Below, in pieces: positions 31,743-41,701 of a stretch of DNA of 64,000 bases. Made by a program: the position numbers and the translations under genes. The notes beneath the pieces are model-generated. The model searched no databases. It saw only the letters and a program-made list of their open reading frames with translations, and was not told where the DNA came from. The DNA comes from Pseudoalteromonas sp. FUC4 (GTDB lineage: Bacteria; Pseudomonadota; Gammaproteobacteria; Enterobacterales; Alteromonadaceae), in the NCBI RefSeq assembly GCF_008370255.1, contig NZ_SEUI01000002.1:442220-506219 (forward strand), read 5' to 3'. How positions within the stretch are numbered: the first letter of the stretch is position 1; each line of letters opens with the position of its first letter.

Positions 31743-32204
31743 CTATAAATCGCCAAATTTAGCATTAGTCAATACAGCCAAATCAGTTGGTGAGAGTTCG
31801 ATTTCTAAACCTCGCTTTCCGGCGCTCACATAAATAGTATCAAAAAGTGAAGCACTCCTATGAATAAACGTAGCTAAGCGTTTTTTTTGCCCAAGTGGAC
31901 TGACTCCACCTAAAATATAACCTGTGCTAGCTTGAACTTTTTGCGGGGCAGCCATTGCTACTTTTTTGGTACCACATAATTTTGCTAGCTGTTTTAAATT
32001 AACTTGTTGAGAAACGGGAGTTACAGCAACAATTAGTTGGCCTTCATGTGTTTCAAGAACGAGAGTTTTATATACATGAGCACTATCTAAATTTAACTTT
32101 TCTACAGCTTCAAGCCCATATTGACTATTACCTGCATCGTGTTCGTAACTGAGTACTTCAAAGGGGATTTTTTGTTTTTTAAGTAATTCGATTGCTGGGG
32201 TCAT
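31743..32204 (-). CDS. ybaK: Cys-tRNA(Pro)/Cys-tRNA(Cys) deacylase YbaK
   Basis: 153 residues. It trans-edits mischarged Cys-tRNA(Pro). It resembles YbaK/EbsC: start MTPAIELLKKQKIPFEVLSYEHD, the conserved Lys in HVYKTLVLE, GGVSPLGQKKRLATFI and the GLEIELSPTDL end. The usual length (about 155) supports the ATG at 32204 over an upstream TTG at 32237. Confidence 0.9.
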   Translation of the reverse strand: MTPAIELLKKQKIPFEVLSYEHDAGNSQYGLEAVEKLNLDSAHVYKTLVLETHEGQLIVAVTPVSQQVNLKQLAKLCGTKKVAMAAPQKVQASTGYILGGVSPLGQKKRLATFIHRSASLFDTIYVSAGKRGLEIELSPTDLAVLTNAKFGDL

Positions 32205-32258
32205 ACTATTTAATCGTGTTTTTTTTAACAGTAACAAAAATAAAATTTAAAGCAAAAA

Positions 32259-32283
32259 AAACGACGCTAAAAAGCGCCGTTTC
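32259..32283 (-). terminator. terminator after dnaJ
   Basis: AACGaCGCT pairs with AGCGcCGTT around AAAA. The minus strand continues with eight T. It lies 22 bp beyond the dnaJ stop. Confidence 0.8.
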
Positions 32284-32304
32284 ATTATTAATAATAATTT
32301 AAAT

Positions 32305-33444
32305 TTACTTGGTTAAATCATCAAAAAACTTTTTAACACCGTCAAAAAAGCCTTGCTCTTTAGGACGATTTTTCGAGCTATCTGTACCCATACTTTCATC
32401 TAACTCTTGCAGTAGTTCACGTTGACGCTCGTTAAGATTAACTGGCGTTTCGATTACTACCTTACAAATTAGATCGCCTTGAGCACCACTTCGAACAGAC
32501 TTAACGCCTTTGCCACGCATACGGAACATTTTGCCCGTTTGCGTTTCAGAAGGTATTTTAAGCTTTGCACGACCATCAAGTGTTGGCACCTGAATTTCGC
32601 CACCAAGGCCTGCTGTTGTAAAGCTAATTGGTACTTCACAGTATAAATTATTTGCTTCACGTACAAATATTTCATGTTCGCGAACAGATACTTGTACGTA
32701 CAAGTCGCCAGATGGCGCGCCGTGCATTCCGGCTTCACCTTCACCAGTTAAGCGAATACGGTCTCCAGTATCAACGCCAGCTGGAATTTTAACTGAAAGC
32801 GTTTTAGTTTTTTCTACGCGGCCCTGACCATGACATTTGTTACAAGGGTCTGAAATAATCTGACCTTGTCCCTGACACGTTGGACACGTTTGCTGAACAG
32901 CAAAGAAACCTTGGCGCATTTGTACTTGGCCAGCACCATGACACGTAGTACATGTTTTAGGCTTAGAACCTGCTTTAGCACCACTGCCATCACATGGCTC
33001 ACAACCCACCCATGTTGGTACTTTAATTTCAACTTCTTTACCACGAACCGCTTCTTCTAAGCTCAAGTCCATGTTGTAACGTAAGTCAGAACCACGTTGT
33101 TGACGAGATTGGCGTCGACCACCGCCGCCACCAAAAATATCGCCAAATACGTCACCAAATACATCACCAAAATCGCCATGACCGCCACCAAAGCCGCCAT
33201 GACCACCGCCACCGCCTTGCTCAAATGCCGCGTGACCATGTTGGTCATACATTTGGCGTTTTTGAGGATCGGTTAAAATCTCGTAAGCTTCTTTAACTTC
33301 TTTAAATTTAGTTTCAAGCTCTTTATCGCCTGCGGTACGATCTGGATGATATTTCATCGCTAAGCGTTTATACGCTTTTTTTATGTCTCGCTCACTCGCA
33401 TCTTTGCTTACGCCGAGGGCTTCGTAATAATCGCGTTTTGACAT
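32305..33444 (-). CDS. dnaJ: chaperone DnaJ (Hsp40)
   Basis: 379 residues, the normal size. It has a J domain (about 1-70) with the HPD motif in YHPDRT, a Gly/Phe-rich linker rich in [11 protein letters not shown], four zinc-finger repeats [24 protein letters not shown] and CNKCHGQG (about 145-210), and the C-terminal substrate domains. It stimulates DnaK ATPase and delivers clients. The start [11 protein letters not shown] is the family start; a GTG three codons earlier is rejected. It follows dnaK after about 200 bp. Confidence 0.97.
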   Translation of the reverse strand: MSKRDYYEALGVSKDASERDIKKAYKRLAMKYHPDRTAGDKELETKFKEVKEAYEILTDPQKRQMYDQHGHAAFEQGGGGGHGGFGGGHGDFGDVFGDVFGDIFGGGGGRRQSRQQRGSDLRYNMDLSLEEAVRGKEVEIKVPTWVGCEPCDGSGAKAGSKPKTCTTCHGAGQVQMRQGFFAVQQTCPTCQGQGQIISDPCNKCHGQGRVEKTKTLSVKIPAGVDTGDRIRLTGEGEAGMHGAPSGDLYVQVSVREHEIFVREANNLYCEVPISFTTAGLGGEIQVPTLDGRAKLKIPSETQTGKMFRMRGKGVKSVRSGAQGDLICKVVIETPVNLNERQRELLQELDESMGTDSSKNRPKEQGFFDGVKKFFDDLTK

Positions 33445-33547
33445 ATCTATCACACTACTCTTTTCTGTTTGCAGCGTGAGCTGCTGGATAAACCGATAAA
33501 TCGCATCGATTTATCATTGAATTTTTAAACCTTAAATACATGCAAAA

Positions 33548-33574
33548 GGCGCGACAAGCTATTGCTCGCGCGCC
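33548..33574 (-). terminator. hairpin in the dnaK-dnaJ gap
   Basis: On the minus strand GGCGCG and CGCGCC pair, with an inner AGC/GCT, and TTTT follows. The short T-run suggests a leaky terminator or processing hairpin that would keep dnaJ below dnaK. A second stem, AAACACT/AGTGTTT, lies nearer dnaK (about 33594-33620). Confidence 0.5.
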
Positions 33575-33646
33575 TCAATTGTTCATCCTAACCTAAACAC
33601 TCAATTGAGTTAAGTGTTTTTGGCTAGCGAGAAGCGTTAGCAACAA

Positions 33647-35563
33647 TTACTTGTCGTCTTTCACTTCTTCGAACTCTGCATCAACAACGTCGTCGTCTTG
33701 CTTAGCTGATTGCTGTTGCTCGCCTGCATCTGCTGAACCTTGCTGTGCTTTCGCTTGTGCAATTTCCATTAGTTTTTGAGACTTTTCAGCAAGAGCTTGA
33801 GTTTTAGCTTCAATCTCTTCTTTGTTGTCGCTCTTAATAGCCGCTTCTAAATCTACAACAGCCGCTTCAATCGCTTCTTTGTCTTCGCTTGGTAATGCAT
33901 CGCCAGCTTCTTCAATTTGCTTGCGAGTACCGTGTACTAGAGCATCAGCTTGATTACGAGCAGCTACAAGTTCTTCGAACTTTTTATCGTCTTCAGCATG
34001 TGCTTCTGCATCACGAACCATTTTTTCAACTTCTTCATCGCTTAAGCCTGAAGATGCTTGAATTGTGATTTTTTGCTCTTTACCTGTATCTTTATCTTTT
34101 GCAGATACATGTAAGATACCATCGGCATCAACATCAAATGTTACTTCGATTTGCGGTGTACCACGTTGAGCTGGACGAATACCTTCTAGGTTAAATTGAC
34201 CTAGAGATTTATTGTCGCTTGAACGTTTACGCTCACCTTGTAACACGTGAATTGTTACAGCAGATTGGTTGTCTTCAGCTGTTGAGAATGTTTGCGATTT
34301 CTTAGTAGGAATCGTCGTGTTTTTCTCAATTAATGCAGTCATTACTGAGCCCATTGTCTCAATACCTAGAGATAATGGAGAAACGTCTAGTAATAGTACA
34401 TCTTTAACGTCACCAGCAAGTACACCACCTTGAATCGCTGCGCCTACTGCAACTGCTTCATCAGGGTTTACGTCTTTACGTGGTTCTTTACCGAAGAAAT
34501 CAGCAACTGTTTTTTGTACTAGAGGCATACGTGTTTGACCACCAACAAGAATAATATCGTTGATGTCGCTTACTGATAAATCAGCATCAGCAAGTGCACG
34601 TTTAAGTGGCTCTAGAGATTTAGTTACTAAATCTTCAACTAGTGATTCAAGCTTAGCACGTGTTAGTTTCACGTTCATGTGCTTAGGACCAGATGCATCA
34701 GCAGTTACATACGGAAGATTTACTTCAGTTGATTGTGCAGATGACAGTTCAATTTTTGCTTTTTCAGCAGCTTCTTTAACACGTTGCATTGCAAGAGGAT
34801 CAGTTTTTAAGTCTAAACCTTGATCTTTCTTGAATTCAGCTACTAGGTAGTTGATTACACGGTTATCGAAATCTTCACCACCTAAGTGAGTATCACCGTT
34901 TGTAGCAAGTACTTCAAAAGTGTGCTCGCCTTCAACTTCATCAATTTCAATGATTGATAAATCGAAAGTACCGCCACCTAAGTCATATACTGCAACGATG
35001 TTTTCGCCACGGTTTTTATCCATACCGTAAGCAAGTGCCGCAGCAGTTGGCTCATTGATAATACGTTTAACTTCAAGACCTGCGATACGACCAGCATCTT
35101 TCGTTGCTTGACGTTGTGAATCGTTAAAGTATGCAGGTACTGTGATTACAGCCTCAGTTACTTCTTCACCTAAGAAGTCCTCTGCCGTTTTCTTCATTTT
35201 TTTCAGTACTTCAGCAGAAATTTGTGGTGCAGCGCGTTTTTCGCCGCCCGCTTCTACCCATGCATCGCCGTTATCAGCTTTGATGATTTTAAACGGCATA
35301 ATGCCGATATCGCGTTGTACTTCTTCGTCTTCAAAACGACGACCAATTAAACGCTTGATTGCAAATAATGTGTTTGTCGGGTTAGTAACCGCTTGACGCT
35401 TAGCAGATTGACCTACTAATGTTTCGCCGTCTTGCGTGTAAGCAATAATAGACGGGGTTGTGCGATCGCCTTCCGCGTTTTCAATAACACGTGCTTTGCC
35501 ACCATCAAGTACTGCAACACAAGAGTTTGTAGTACCTAAATCGATTCCAATAATTTTACCCAT
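33647..35563 (-). CDS. dnaK: chaperone DnaK (Hsp70)
   Basis: 638 residues. It has the nucleotide-binding domain (about 1-385), with [26 protein letters not shown] and [12 protein letters not shown]; the interdomain linker [13 protein letters not shown]; the substrate-binding domain; and a helical lid with a Gln-rich tail ending EEVKDDK. Single copy in the window, upstream of dnaJ, with a sigma-32-like promoter. grpE is not adjacent. Confidence 0.98.
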   Translation of the reverse strand: MGKIIGIDLGTTNSCVAVLDGGKARVIENAEGDRTTPSIIAYTQDGETLVGQSAKRQAVTNPTNTLFAIKRLIGRRFEDEEVQRDIGIMPFKIIKADNGDAWVEAGGEKRAAPQISAEVLKKMKKTAEDFLGEEVTEAVITVPAYFNDSQRQATKDAGRIAGLEVKRIINEPTAAALAYGMDKNRGENIVAVYDLGGGTFDLSIIEIDEVEGEHTFEVLATNGDTHLGGEDFDNRVINYLVAEFKKDQGLDLKTDPLAMQRVKEAAEKAKIELSSAQSTEVNLPYVTADASGPKHMNVKLTRAKLESLVEDLVTKSLEPLKRALADADLSVSDINDIILVGGQTRMPLVQKTVADFFGKEPRKDVNPDEAVAVGAAIQGGVLAGDVKDVLLLDVSPLSLGIETMGSVMTALIEKNTTIPTKKSQTFSTAEDNQSAVTIHVLQGERKRSSDNKSLGQFNLEGIRPAQRGTPQIEVTFDVDADGILHVSAKDKDTGKEQKITIQASSGLSDEEVEKMVRDAEAHAEDDKKFEELVAARNQADALVHGTRKQIEEAGDALPSEDKEAIEAAVVDLEAAIKSDNKEEIEAKTQALAEKSQKLMEIAQAKAQQGSADAGEQQQSAKQDDDVVDAEFEEVKDDK

Positions 35564-35610
35564 GAAACTTCTCCAACTTCAATATTCGTTAATACGTTCG
35601 ATGACATAGT

Positions 35611-35639
35611 AAATAGGGATGCGCCAAACTTATTTCAAC
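35611..35639 (-). promoter_or_regulatory. sigma-32 (heat-shock) promoter of dnaK
   Basis: On the minus strand GTTGAAA (35633-35639), 14 bp, then CCCTATTT (35611-35618) resemble the sigma-32 consensus CTTGAAA and CCCCATNT, with one mismatch in each. It lies about 48-76 bp upstream of the dnaK start. Confidence 0.75.
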
Positions 35640-35804
35640 TGTAAAAATGAAAAAAAATTCATTTTTTGTGATTTATTTACAAAATAACCCTAATAATTGT
35701 AAGGAATGGTGATTTTTACACCGCCAGAGACGTTTTTAATTACTGGTCTGACTAGTTTGGTTGTGTTATAAATTTATTAAATCGCACTATAAAAGGATAT
35801 CTTC

Positions 35805-36620
35805 ATGCATTTTGACCAATTACTTCTCCAAGCTGCAAAAATTGGCAATTTAGACAATACCGAACAATTAGCTAGCACAATGCAATTTCCAGAAAACTGG
35901 TGCCAAGGCAGAACTGCTTTTGGTGGGCTCTCAGCCGCACTGTTGTACCAAGCAATCAGAGGAAAAGTATCCAATGATCGTCGCATACTCTCACTCAGTA
36001 CAAATTTTGTAGGGCCATTACTAGCTGATACTCCTTTTTCGTTATCGGTAGAAATATTACGACAAGGTAAAAGCAGTACACAAGTACTCGCCAAAGCCAT
36101 TCAAAATGAACAAGTGTGCGTTATCGTACAAGCATGTTTTGCCAAAAGTAGAGAGTCGGGTGTAAATGTGCCTGTTTCAAAATCTTTAGGGTTAAAACCG
36201 GTAGACGAGCGCCATACCCTACCTTTTATTAAAGGTCAGATGCCTGAATTTTTTCAACATGTTGATTTATGCCCTCAACAAGGTGCCATGCCATTTAGCA
36301 GCGCAGAAACTTCTCACTTAGGTGGCTGGATGCGCTTTAAGCACACCCCAGAGCAAATAACAGAAGCGCACATAATTGCATTAACAGATGCATGGCCACC
36401 TACGTTATTACAAATGTTTAAACAACCCGCTCCAGCTAGTAGCATGTCGTGGTATTTAGAGTTTGTACAAGAGCCAAACTTATCACCTGGCGAATGGCTT
36501 GGCTTTGAAGCAATCACTCATCATTCAAAAGATGGCTATGGTTTAGAAGATGGCTGTATATGGTCACAATCGGGTGAGTTAATAGCGCTTACACGCCAAA
36601 CAGTGGCGTTATTTGATTGA
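35805..36620 (+). CDS. acyl-CoA thioesterase, TesB-like hotdog family
   Basis: 271 residues, double hotdog fold (4HBT_3-like). GRTAFGGLSAALLYQA near 45 matches the helix region of the first hotdog; LTDAWPPTLLQMF near 195 has the Asp typical of TesB-type active sites in the second. It should hydrolyse acyl-CoA to free acid and CoA; chain length is unknown. It is divergent from dnaK and overlaps the 3' end of the following opposite-strand gene by 12 bp. Confidence 0.82.
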   Translation: MHFDQLLLQAAKIGNLDNTEQLASTMQFPENWCQGRTAFGGLSAALLYQAIRGKVSNDRRILSLSTNFVGPLLADTPFSLSVEILRQGKSSTQVLAKAIQNEQVCVIVQACFAKSRESGVNVPVSKSLGLKPVDERHTLPFIKGQMPEFFQHVDLCPQQGAMPFSSAETSHLGGWMRFKHTPEQITEAHIIALTDAWPPTLLQMFKQPAPASSMSWYLEFVQEPNLSPGEWLGFEAITHHSKDGYGLEDGCIWSQSGELIALTRQTVALFD

Positions 36621-37157
36621 TGAATTAGTTTGGCCTTCATCAACAATTCTTTTATATGTACCGTTTTGCTTGATGAGCGCCAAACCAATATCAAACTCAG
36701 TAGCTAAAGAGTGGTTATTAAAATAAGCAGGTCGCTTTGCTTTAGGAAATAAAGTGTAAATTTGCACAGCTTCGGGGGATTTATATTGATTGTAGTAATA
36801 GTAAAAAATACGCTTGTCTAACACGATTACATCCACCCAACCTTTTAATAGCTTATCTATTTGCGCTTTTTGATTAATAACCTCTTGATATGAGCTAAAG
36901 TTTTTAACATTACTTTTAAATATAGAAGGCAGATATGCAGTTGCATTTTGAAAAGCAAGAACGTTTTTATTAAACATGCCTTCTATTTCATCAATATTAT
37001 ATTTATTTCGCTTGAGTGTTATGGCTACATTTTCATAATTAAGTACCGGTTTACTTGGGTAAATACCAGGACTACTTCCTCCAGCATAATTTAAAAGTAT
37101 ATCCACTCCTTTATTATGCAATTGATGCTCAGCGCGTTTATTCGACATATATTGCAC
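36609..37157 (-). pseudogene. solute-binding protein (family 3-like), N-terminally truncated
   Basis: 182 codons matching the second half of periplasmic amino-acid-type binding proteins: DILLNYAGG, KPVLNYENVAITLKRN, SYQEVINQKAQIDKLLKGWVDVIVLD and the C-terminal FDIGLALIKQNGTYKRIVDE. Full-length relatives have about 230-250 residues with a signal peptide and first lobe; neither is present in this frame. Just upstream in another frame, a GTG after AAGGAAG begins a signal-like KYYFYCILMCNICRINAL, so the original N-terminus may survive out of frame after a deletion. Probably a decayed gene. Confidence 0.6.
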
Positions 37158-37272
37158 ATTAATATGCAGTAAAAATAATATTTCACACGCTTCCTTTATA
37201 TAACGAGCAGCTTGATGGCAGAACGCGTTGTATTAATGTATTAAATATAGCAAAATTGGAGAAATATTCTTC

Positions 37273-38517
37273 TTGCTTGGTATTAAATTGCAAACTGTCT
37301 GCCCCTGTTGTGATCTGATCATAGATATACCTCGCATAATCGCAAAACAAATGGCGATATGCCCACATTGTCACCATAAACTTTGCGAAGCCGATGTTAA
37401 TCACGACAGCCGCATAGTTGCACTAAGCTTTAGCGCACTGTTAATGCTGCTCAGCAGTATGTTTTACCCTTTTATTTCATTTAGTAGTAGCGGTATAACT
37501 CAAACTATTACACTGCCCGACGCGGCTCGAATTTTGTTTAATTATGATAGTGAGCTACTTGGGTTATTTATTGATTTGAGCATTATTGCCCTGCCCATGG
37601 GTCTGCTTCTTATTTTAATTCCTTTACATCTTGGCCTTTTAAAAACATTACCAGAGGGGATTGCAAGGCGCCTACTAAAGTTCACCCTTGCGTTAGAGCC
37701 TTGGATTATGTCGGAAATATTTTTAATTGGCGTACTTGTTAGTATGGTTAAAATCATGTCGCTGGCTGATATTAGCTTCGGTACGAGTTTTTGGGCTTAT
37801 GTGGGGTTTGTTATTTTATATATAGCTGCGCTTGTTCACTTAAATCGCCCGCGCTTATGGGCTCAAATAAAGCCTGTAAAAGTACTTGAAGGCGCAGAGC
37901 ATGCTAAACGAGCAATAGATGAAAATATTAAAGCCTGCCATGTGTGCCATCAACTATGTACCGGTAATATTTGTCAGCGTTGCCATACAAAAACACACGT
38001 CAGAAATCCTTACAGCGTACAAAAAGCGGCAGCTTGGCTAATTACTTCTGTTGTTTGTTATATTCCAGCTAATGTTTTACCTATTATGCACACCACTAGT
38101 CTTGGGGATGAATCACCTTCGACTTTAATTGGTGGCGTAATTACACTTTGGAAAAGTGGCTCCTACCCTATTGCTGCTATTATATTTTTAGCAAGCGTAG
38201 TAGTGCCACTTGCTAAAGCTTTTGTACTCAGCTTTTTATGCATAATGGTTACAAGGCCTGCAAATAGGCACACTAAAAGCTATACGCGAATTTATCAACT
38301 GACTGAGTTTATTGGAAAATGGTCAATGATAGATGTATTTGTGGTGGCTATTTTAGTTGCCTTAGTTCAATTGGGTAATTTAATGTCAGTAACGCCAGGA
38401 TTAGGCATTGTATTTTTTACAATTATGGTAATATGCCAGATGATGGCTGCCCATGCCTTTGACCCACGTTTGTTGTGGGATTCACCAAAAAATAAAAAAT
38501 CAGAGAATAAAGCATGA
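37273..38517 (+). CDS. pqiA: PqiA: intermembrane-transport inner-membrane protein
   Basis: 414 residues. It has two repeats, each a CxxC zinc-binding pair region followed by four membrane segments: VCPCCDLII and CPHCHHKLC near 10-40, then ACHVCHQLC and CQRCHTKTH near 220-240. PqiA works with PqiB and PqiC in moving lipids or small molecules between the membranes. The start is TTG after GGAGA, since no ATG fits before the first CxxC. Its stop overlaps pqiB by 4 bp (ATGA). Confidence 0.9.
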   Translation: MLGIKLQTVCPCCDLIIDIPRIIAKQMAICPHCHHKLCEADVNHDSRIVALSFSALLMLLSSMFYPFISFSSSGITQTITLPDAARILFNYDSELLGLFIDLSIIALPMGLLLILIPLHLGLLKTLPEGIARRLLKFTLALEPWIMSEIFLIGVLVSMVKIMSLADISFGTSFWAYVGFVILYIAALVHLNRPRLWAQIKPVKVLEGAEHAKRAIDENIKACHVCHQLCTGNICQRCHTKTHVRNPYSVQKAAAWLITSVVCYIPANVLPIMHTTSLGDESPSTLIGGVITLWKSGSYPIAAIIFLASVVVPLAKAFVLSFLCIMVTRPANRHTKSYTRIYQLTEFIGKWSMIDVFVVAILVALVQLGNLMSVTPGLGIVFFTIMVICQMMAAHAFDPRLLWDSPKNKKSENKA

Positions 38518-40169
38518 CCGAAACTGCCGAAATAACAAAAGAACCGAAGATTTCCGCTATCTGGATCATTCCGGCAATTGCGCTGTTAGTGGGTATGTGG
38601 ATGTTATACCAATACCAAGCTAATAAAGGCCCTACGATTTTTATCGAAATGCCACAAGCAGAGGGCATTATTGCAGGTAAAACTGAAATAAAAGTGCGCA
38701 GTGTAAAAATAGGCCAAATTGATCATGTTCGATTATCAGATACTCAAGACAGCGTTATTGCACGAGCGCAAATAGACAAAAACTATGATTCGCTTCTAAC
38801 CGAAGATGCCAAAATTTGGGTCGTTAAACCACGCATTGATGAAACAGGTATTAGCGGAATGAGCACGCTATTGTCTGGTGTATATTTAGAGTTTTCGCCA
38901 GGTGAAAGTAAAGAATTAAAAGAGCGTTTTAAGTTACAAGATGAACCTGCCCTCATTGGTAAAGATGTTAAAGGTGGCCGTTTTAAATTAATGAGCTACA
39001 ACGCTGAAGTGCTTGATGTGAGCACCGGTATATTTTTCAAAAATTATAAAATAGGTCAAATAGAAACCGCCACTTTTGATTGGGAAAATCAGGCAATGAA
39101 GTATGGTGTATTTATTAAAGAACCATACCAAAACCTAATAACCATGAACTCGATTTTTTGGGTGAACGCAGGGATTGAAATTGACCTATCTGCCGATGGC
39201 ATCAATATTAATACGGGCTCTTTAAGCAAACTTTTAAAAGGCGGTATTTCGGTTGGCTTACCTGAGCAACAGGCCCCGGGTGAAATAGCACAGGATGGGC
39301 ATAGCTTTTCATTAAGCCAAAGCTATAAAGAAGCGCTAGAAGAGCGTTTTTACGATTTTGATTACTACCTAATTGAATTTGAACAATCAGTTCGAGGACT
39401 ACGCACAGGTGCTCCTGTAGAATATAGAGGTATGCGTGTAGGTACTGTTGTTGAAACCCCTGCCAATGTAATTGTTAACGGTAAGCCCGCTCACTTTAGA
39501 AACCACAATACGGCCGTTCCGGTACTTATAAAAGTAGAATACGGACGCTTGTATCATGACAGTGCTTCAGCAAAAGAGTATTGGCAAGGTAGTTTAAAAG
39601 GCTGGATTGAAAGTGGTATGCGCGCGTCGTTAAAGCCTGGTAATTTATTAACAGGTGCTGTGTATGTAGATTTTGATATATACCCAGATGCACCGCAAGC
39701 ACACCTAGGTAAACTTGTTCAGTATGATGTTTTTCCAAGTATTTCTAGTGGGATAACTGTATTAGCAGATCAAGTTTCTGACGTACTTAATAAGGTAAAC
39801 AACTTAAAAGTTGAAGACAGCTTGGCACAAATGCAAGCTACATTTACCGATTACCGAGCGCTTGCTAATGAAATGCGAGAGCTGCTAAGCCAAAAAGATA
39901 CACAAAACTTACCGGGTGACTTTAACCGTAACTTTGAAAAGATGACAAAAAGCATGGAGCAATTTGAAGTCACTATGCGCCAATTTGATAAAACCATGGC
40001 CAGTTACCAAGCCGGTTCTGAACTTCATCATCAAATACAGCAAACATTAAAAGAGTTTAAACGTTTAAGTGAAGGTCTACAGCCTCTAACTCGCGGATTA
40101 AACGAGCAACCTAATATGCTAATTTTTGATAAATCATTACCAGCAGATCCAAAACCAAGGAAGCAATAA
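38514..40169 (+). CDS. pqiB: PqiB: MCE-domain transport protein
   Basis: 551 residues. It has one N-terminal membrane segment (about 17-35), then three MCE domains, with repeated entry motifs such as GIIAGKTEIKVRSVKIGQID and LRTGAPVEYRGMRVGTV, and a C-terminal helical stretch (about 410-520) that in E. coli PqiB forms the long periplasmic needle. It spans the periplasm between PqiA and the outer-membrane lipoprotein PqiC. Length matches E. coli PqiB (546). Confidence 0.93.
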   Translation: MTETAEITKEPKISAIWIIPAIALLVGMWMLYQYQANKGPTIFIEMPQAEGIIAGKTEIKVRSVKIGQIDHVRLSDTQDSVIARAQIDKNYDSLLTEDAKIWVVKPRIDETGISGMSTLLSGVYLEFSPGESKELKERFKLQDEPALIGKDVKGGRFKLMSYNAEVLDVSTGIFFKNYKIGQIETATFDWENQAMKYGVFIKEPYQNLITMNSIFWVNAGIEIDLSADGININTGSLSKLLKGGISVGLPEQQAPGEIAQDGHSFSLSQSYKEALEERFYDFDYYLIEFEQSVRGLRTGAPVEYRGMRVGTVVETPANVIVNGKPAHFRNHNTAVPVLIKVEYGRLYHDSASAKEYWQGSLKGWIESGMRASLKPGNLLTGAVYVDFDIYPDAPQAHLGKLVQYDVFPSISSGITVLADQVSDVLNKVNNLKVEDSLAQMQATFTDYRALANEMRELLSQKDTQNLPGDFNRNFEKMTKSMEQFEVTMRQFDKTMASYQAGSELHHQIQQTLKEFKRLSEGLQPLTRGLNEQPNMLIFDKSLPADPKPRKQ

Positions 40170-40777
40170 TGAAATCGTTATTTTTAACTGCAAGTTTATT
40201 ATTACTATTGGCAGGTTGTAGTTCATCAATACAAACTGCCACACAGTATTACCAGTTTGAGCAGCCTATAGGTGCATCATCTCGAAACGTTGCAAATACA
40301 GATGCACAATTAAGAATACAAACAGTTGTACTCAGAGGCGCTTTAAATAATTTAGGTATTGCTATGAAAGTAGATAGCAACCAAATTCATGCTGCAAATT
40401 ACAACCTGTGGGGCGAATCGCCGGATGTAATGCTTACCGCAACAGCACAGCAAACACTTTTTAATGCTATGCCCAACTGGATGGTAATAAAGGGCTTACC
40501 GGTCATTACTGAACTCGATCAACAAACATTTTACGAACTAGAGTACGAAATTCATCACTTTAATGGTGACTTAAAGGGTAATGCAGATATATCAGGTCTT
40601 TGGCGATTATATTACACGCACCCAGAGACTGGCAGGCGTTTGGTCAGCATCCATAACTTTTCAAACTTAGTTGCTATTGATGATGATGGTTATGACGGTT
40701 TAGTTTCGGCACTTGAAAAAATATGGCTAAACATCAACCTAAATGTCGCTAAAGAAATAGAACAAGCAAGGCTGTAA
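40169..40777 (+). CDS. pqiC: PqiC: outer-membrane lipoprotein (ABC-type transport auxiliary)
   Basis: 202 residues. The signal peptide ends in lipobox LAGC (Cys17). The mature part matches DUF330/PqiC: YYQFEQPIG at the start and ELEYEIHHFNGDLKGNADISGLW in the centre. It forms the outer-membrane ring that receives PqiB. The start ATG overlaps the pqiB stop by one base (TAATG). Confidence 0.9.
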   Translation: MKSLFLTASLLLLLAGCSSSIQTATQYYQFEQPIGASSRNVANTDAQLRIQTVVLRGALNNLGIAMKVDSNQIHAANYNLWGESPDVMLTATAQQTLFNAMPNWMVIKGLPVITELDQQTFYELEYEIHHFNGDLKGNADISGLWRLYYTHPETGRRLVSIHNFSNLVAIDDDGYDGLVSALEKIWLNINLNVAKEIEQARL

Positions 40778-41701
40778 TTTTGATCTTATTGATTGCTTTG
40801 CACTAAAGAAGCACTTGTTCGTTAGCTAAAAAAGAAAAACTAAAGACAAACGTACAAGAACAAAGTGATTAAATAAACGCACTAACTACAGTTATAGTTT
40901 TACTCGCTGTCACTGTAGTTATAAATGTGAGGGCATAATGTCTCATAAAAAGGTCTTTTGTACTAAGTGAAAAACGAGCGCGAAAGATGTAAGAGACCTT
41001 TGGCAATTTGCTGTATATTCCAAATATATTACATCGATAAAATTTCATAATATTCGCCAATATTTGCCAACCTGGGCTACCGTTATATAGATTCAAATAC
41101 CATTTCCGACATACCTTAAGACCTCACTAAAACCCCATTCGTAATTGTGCAATCAACTTTAAACTTAATATTATTTTTTACTTCAAATATCAAAGTATTT
41201 TTAATTAACAACACACCTCCTCTAGATTTAAACACAAACCTAATCCAGGCACATCCACCACACTATTTACCGATACCTTTTAAACCCTATTTTAGGTACA
41301 ATGTATTTTGCATTCATTGTTTTAGGTTGTGTATTTATATACACGAATGTAATTAATGTATGCTCGTTTAATACCAATTCACTTAATTTAGAGTGCTATT
41401 TTAAGGTATTAAAACGGTGTCGATAACAAGGCATAAATTATCGAAAAGCAAGGAAATTAATAGTAAGAAGTAAAGATATTGTGCAGTGGGTAAATGATTT
41501 TTTAATTCTTACTTTGTTTTTAGCGAGTAAAAAATCAACGTTATAAAACTCTAAAGCCTACACAACTCTACTTACCATTTAATAGCTTTAAACCATTTAT
41601 ATATCACGTTTAATTATCTGTTTATAAAAGATAAAAGCGGTAGATGTAGTAACAATTAAGGTTAGTCCCTTAGTAATTGGATATTTTTTAAGGAAAATAA
41701 T
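40778..41701. other. 924 bp gene-poor region with two inverted repeats
   Basis: No open frame here has a ribosome site and protein-like composition. TAACTACAG/CTGTAGTTA (40883-40891, 40913-40921) may end the pqi transcript, although no T-run follows. AAAGGTCT (40949-40956) pairs with AGACCTTT (40994-41001). TTAATACC (41368-41375) is inverted as GGTATTAA (41405-41412) and encloses a 13-mer shared with the moaA upstream element. The last 100 bp should carry the promoter of the di-heme protein gene. Confidence 0.4.
41368..41412. repeat. inverted-repeat element with TTAATACC ends
   Basis: TTAATACC and GGTATTAA are perfect inverted 8 bp ends around 29 bp. AATTCACTTAATT inside is the reverse complement of 15105-15117. 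It may be a small dispersed element; two partial copies are not enough to be sure. Confidence 0.35.

Noticed and set aside
40869..41096. 75-codon open frame on the minus strand
   Set aside because: No ribosome site, atypical composition, and it overlaps two inverted repeats.
41147..41356. 69-codon open frame on the plus strand
   Set aside because: Composition is that of translated AT-rich intergenic DNA, without start signals or recognisable motifs.
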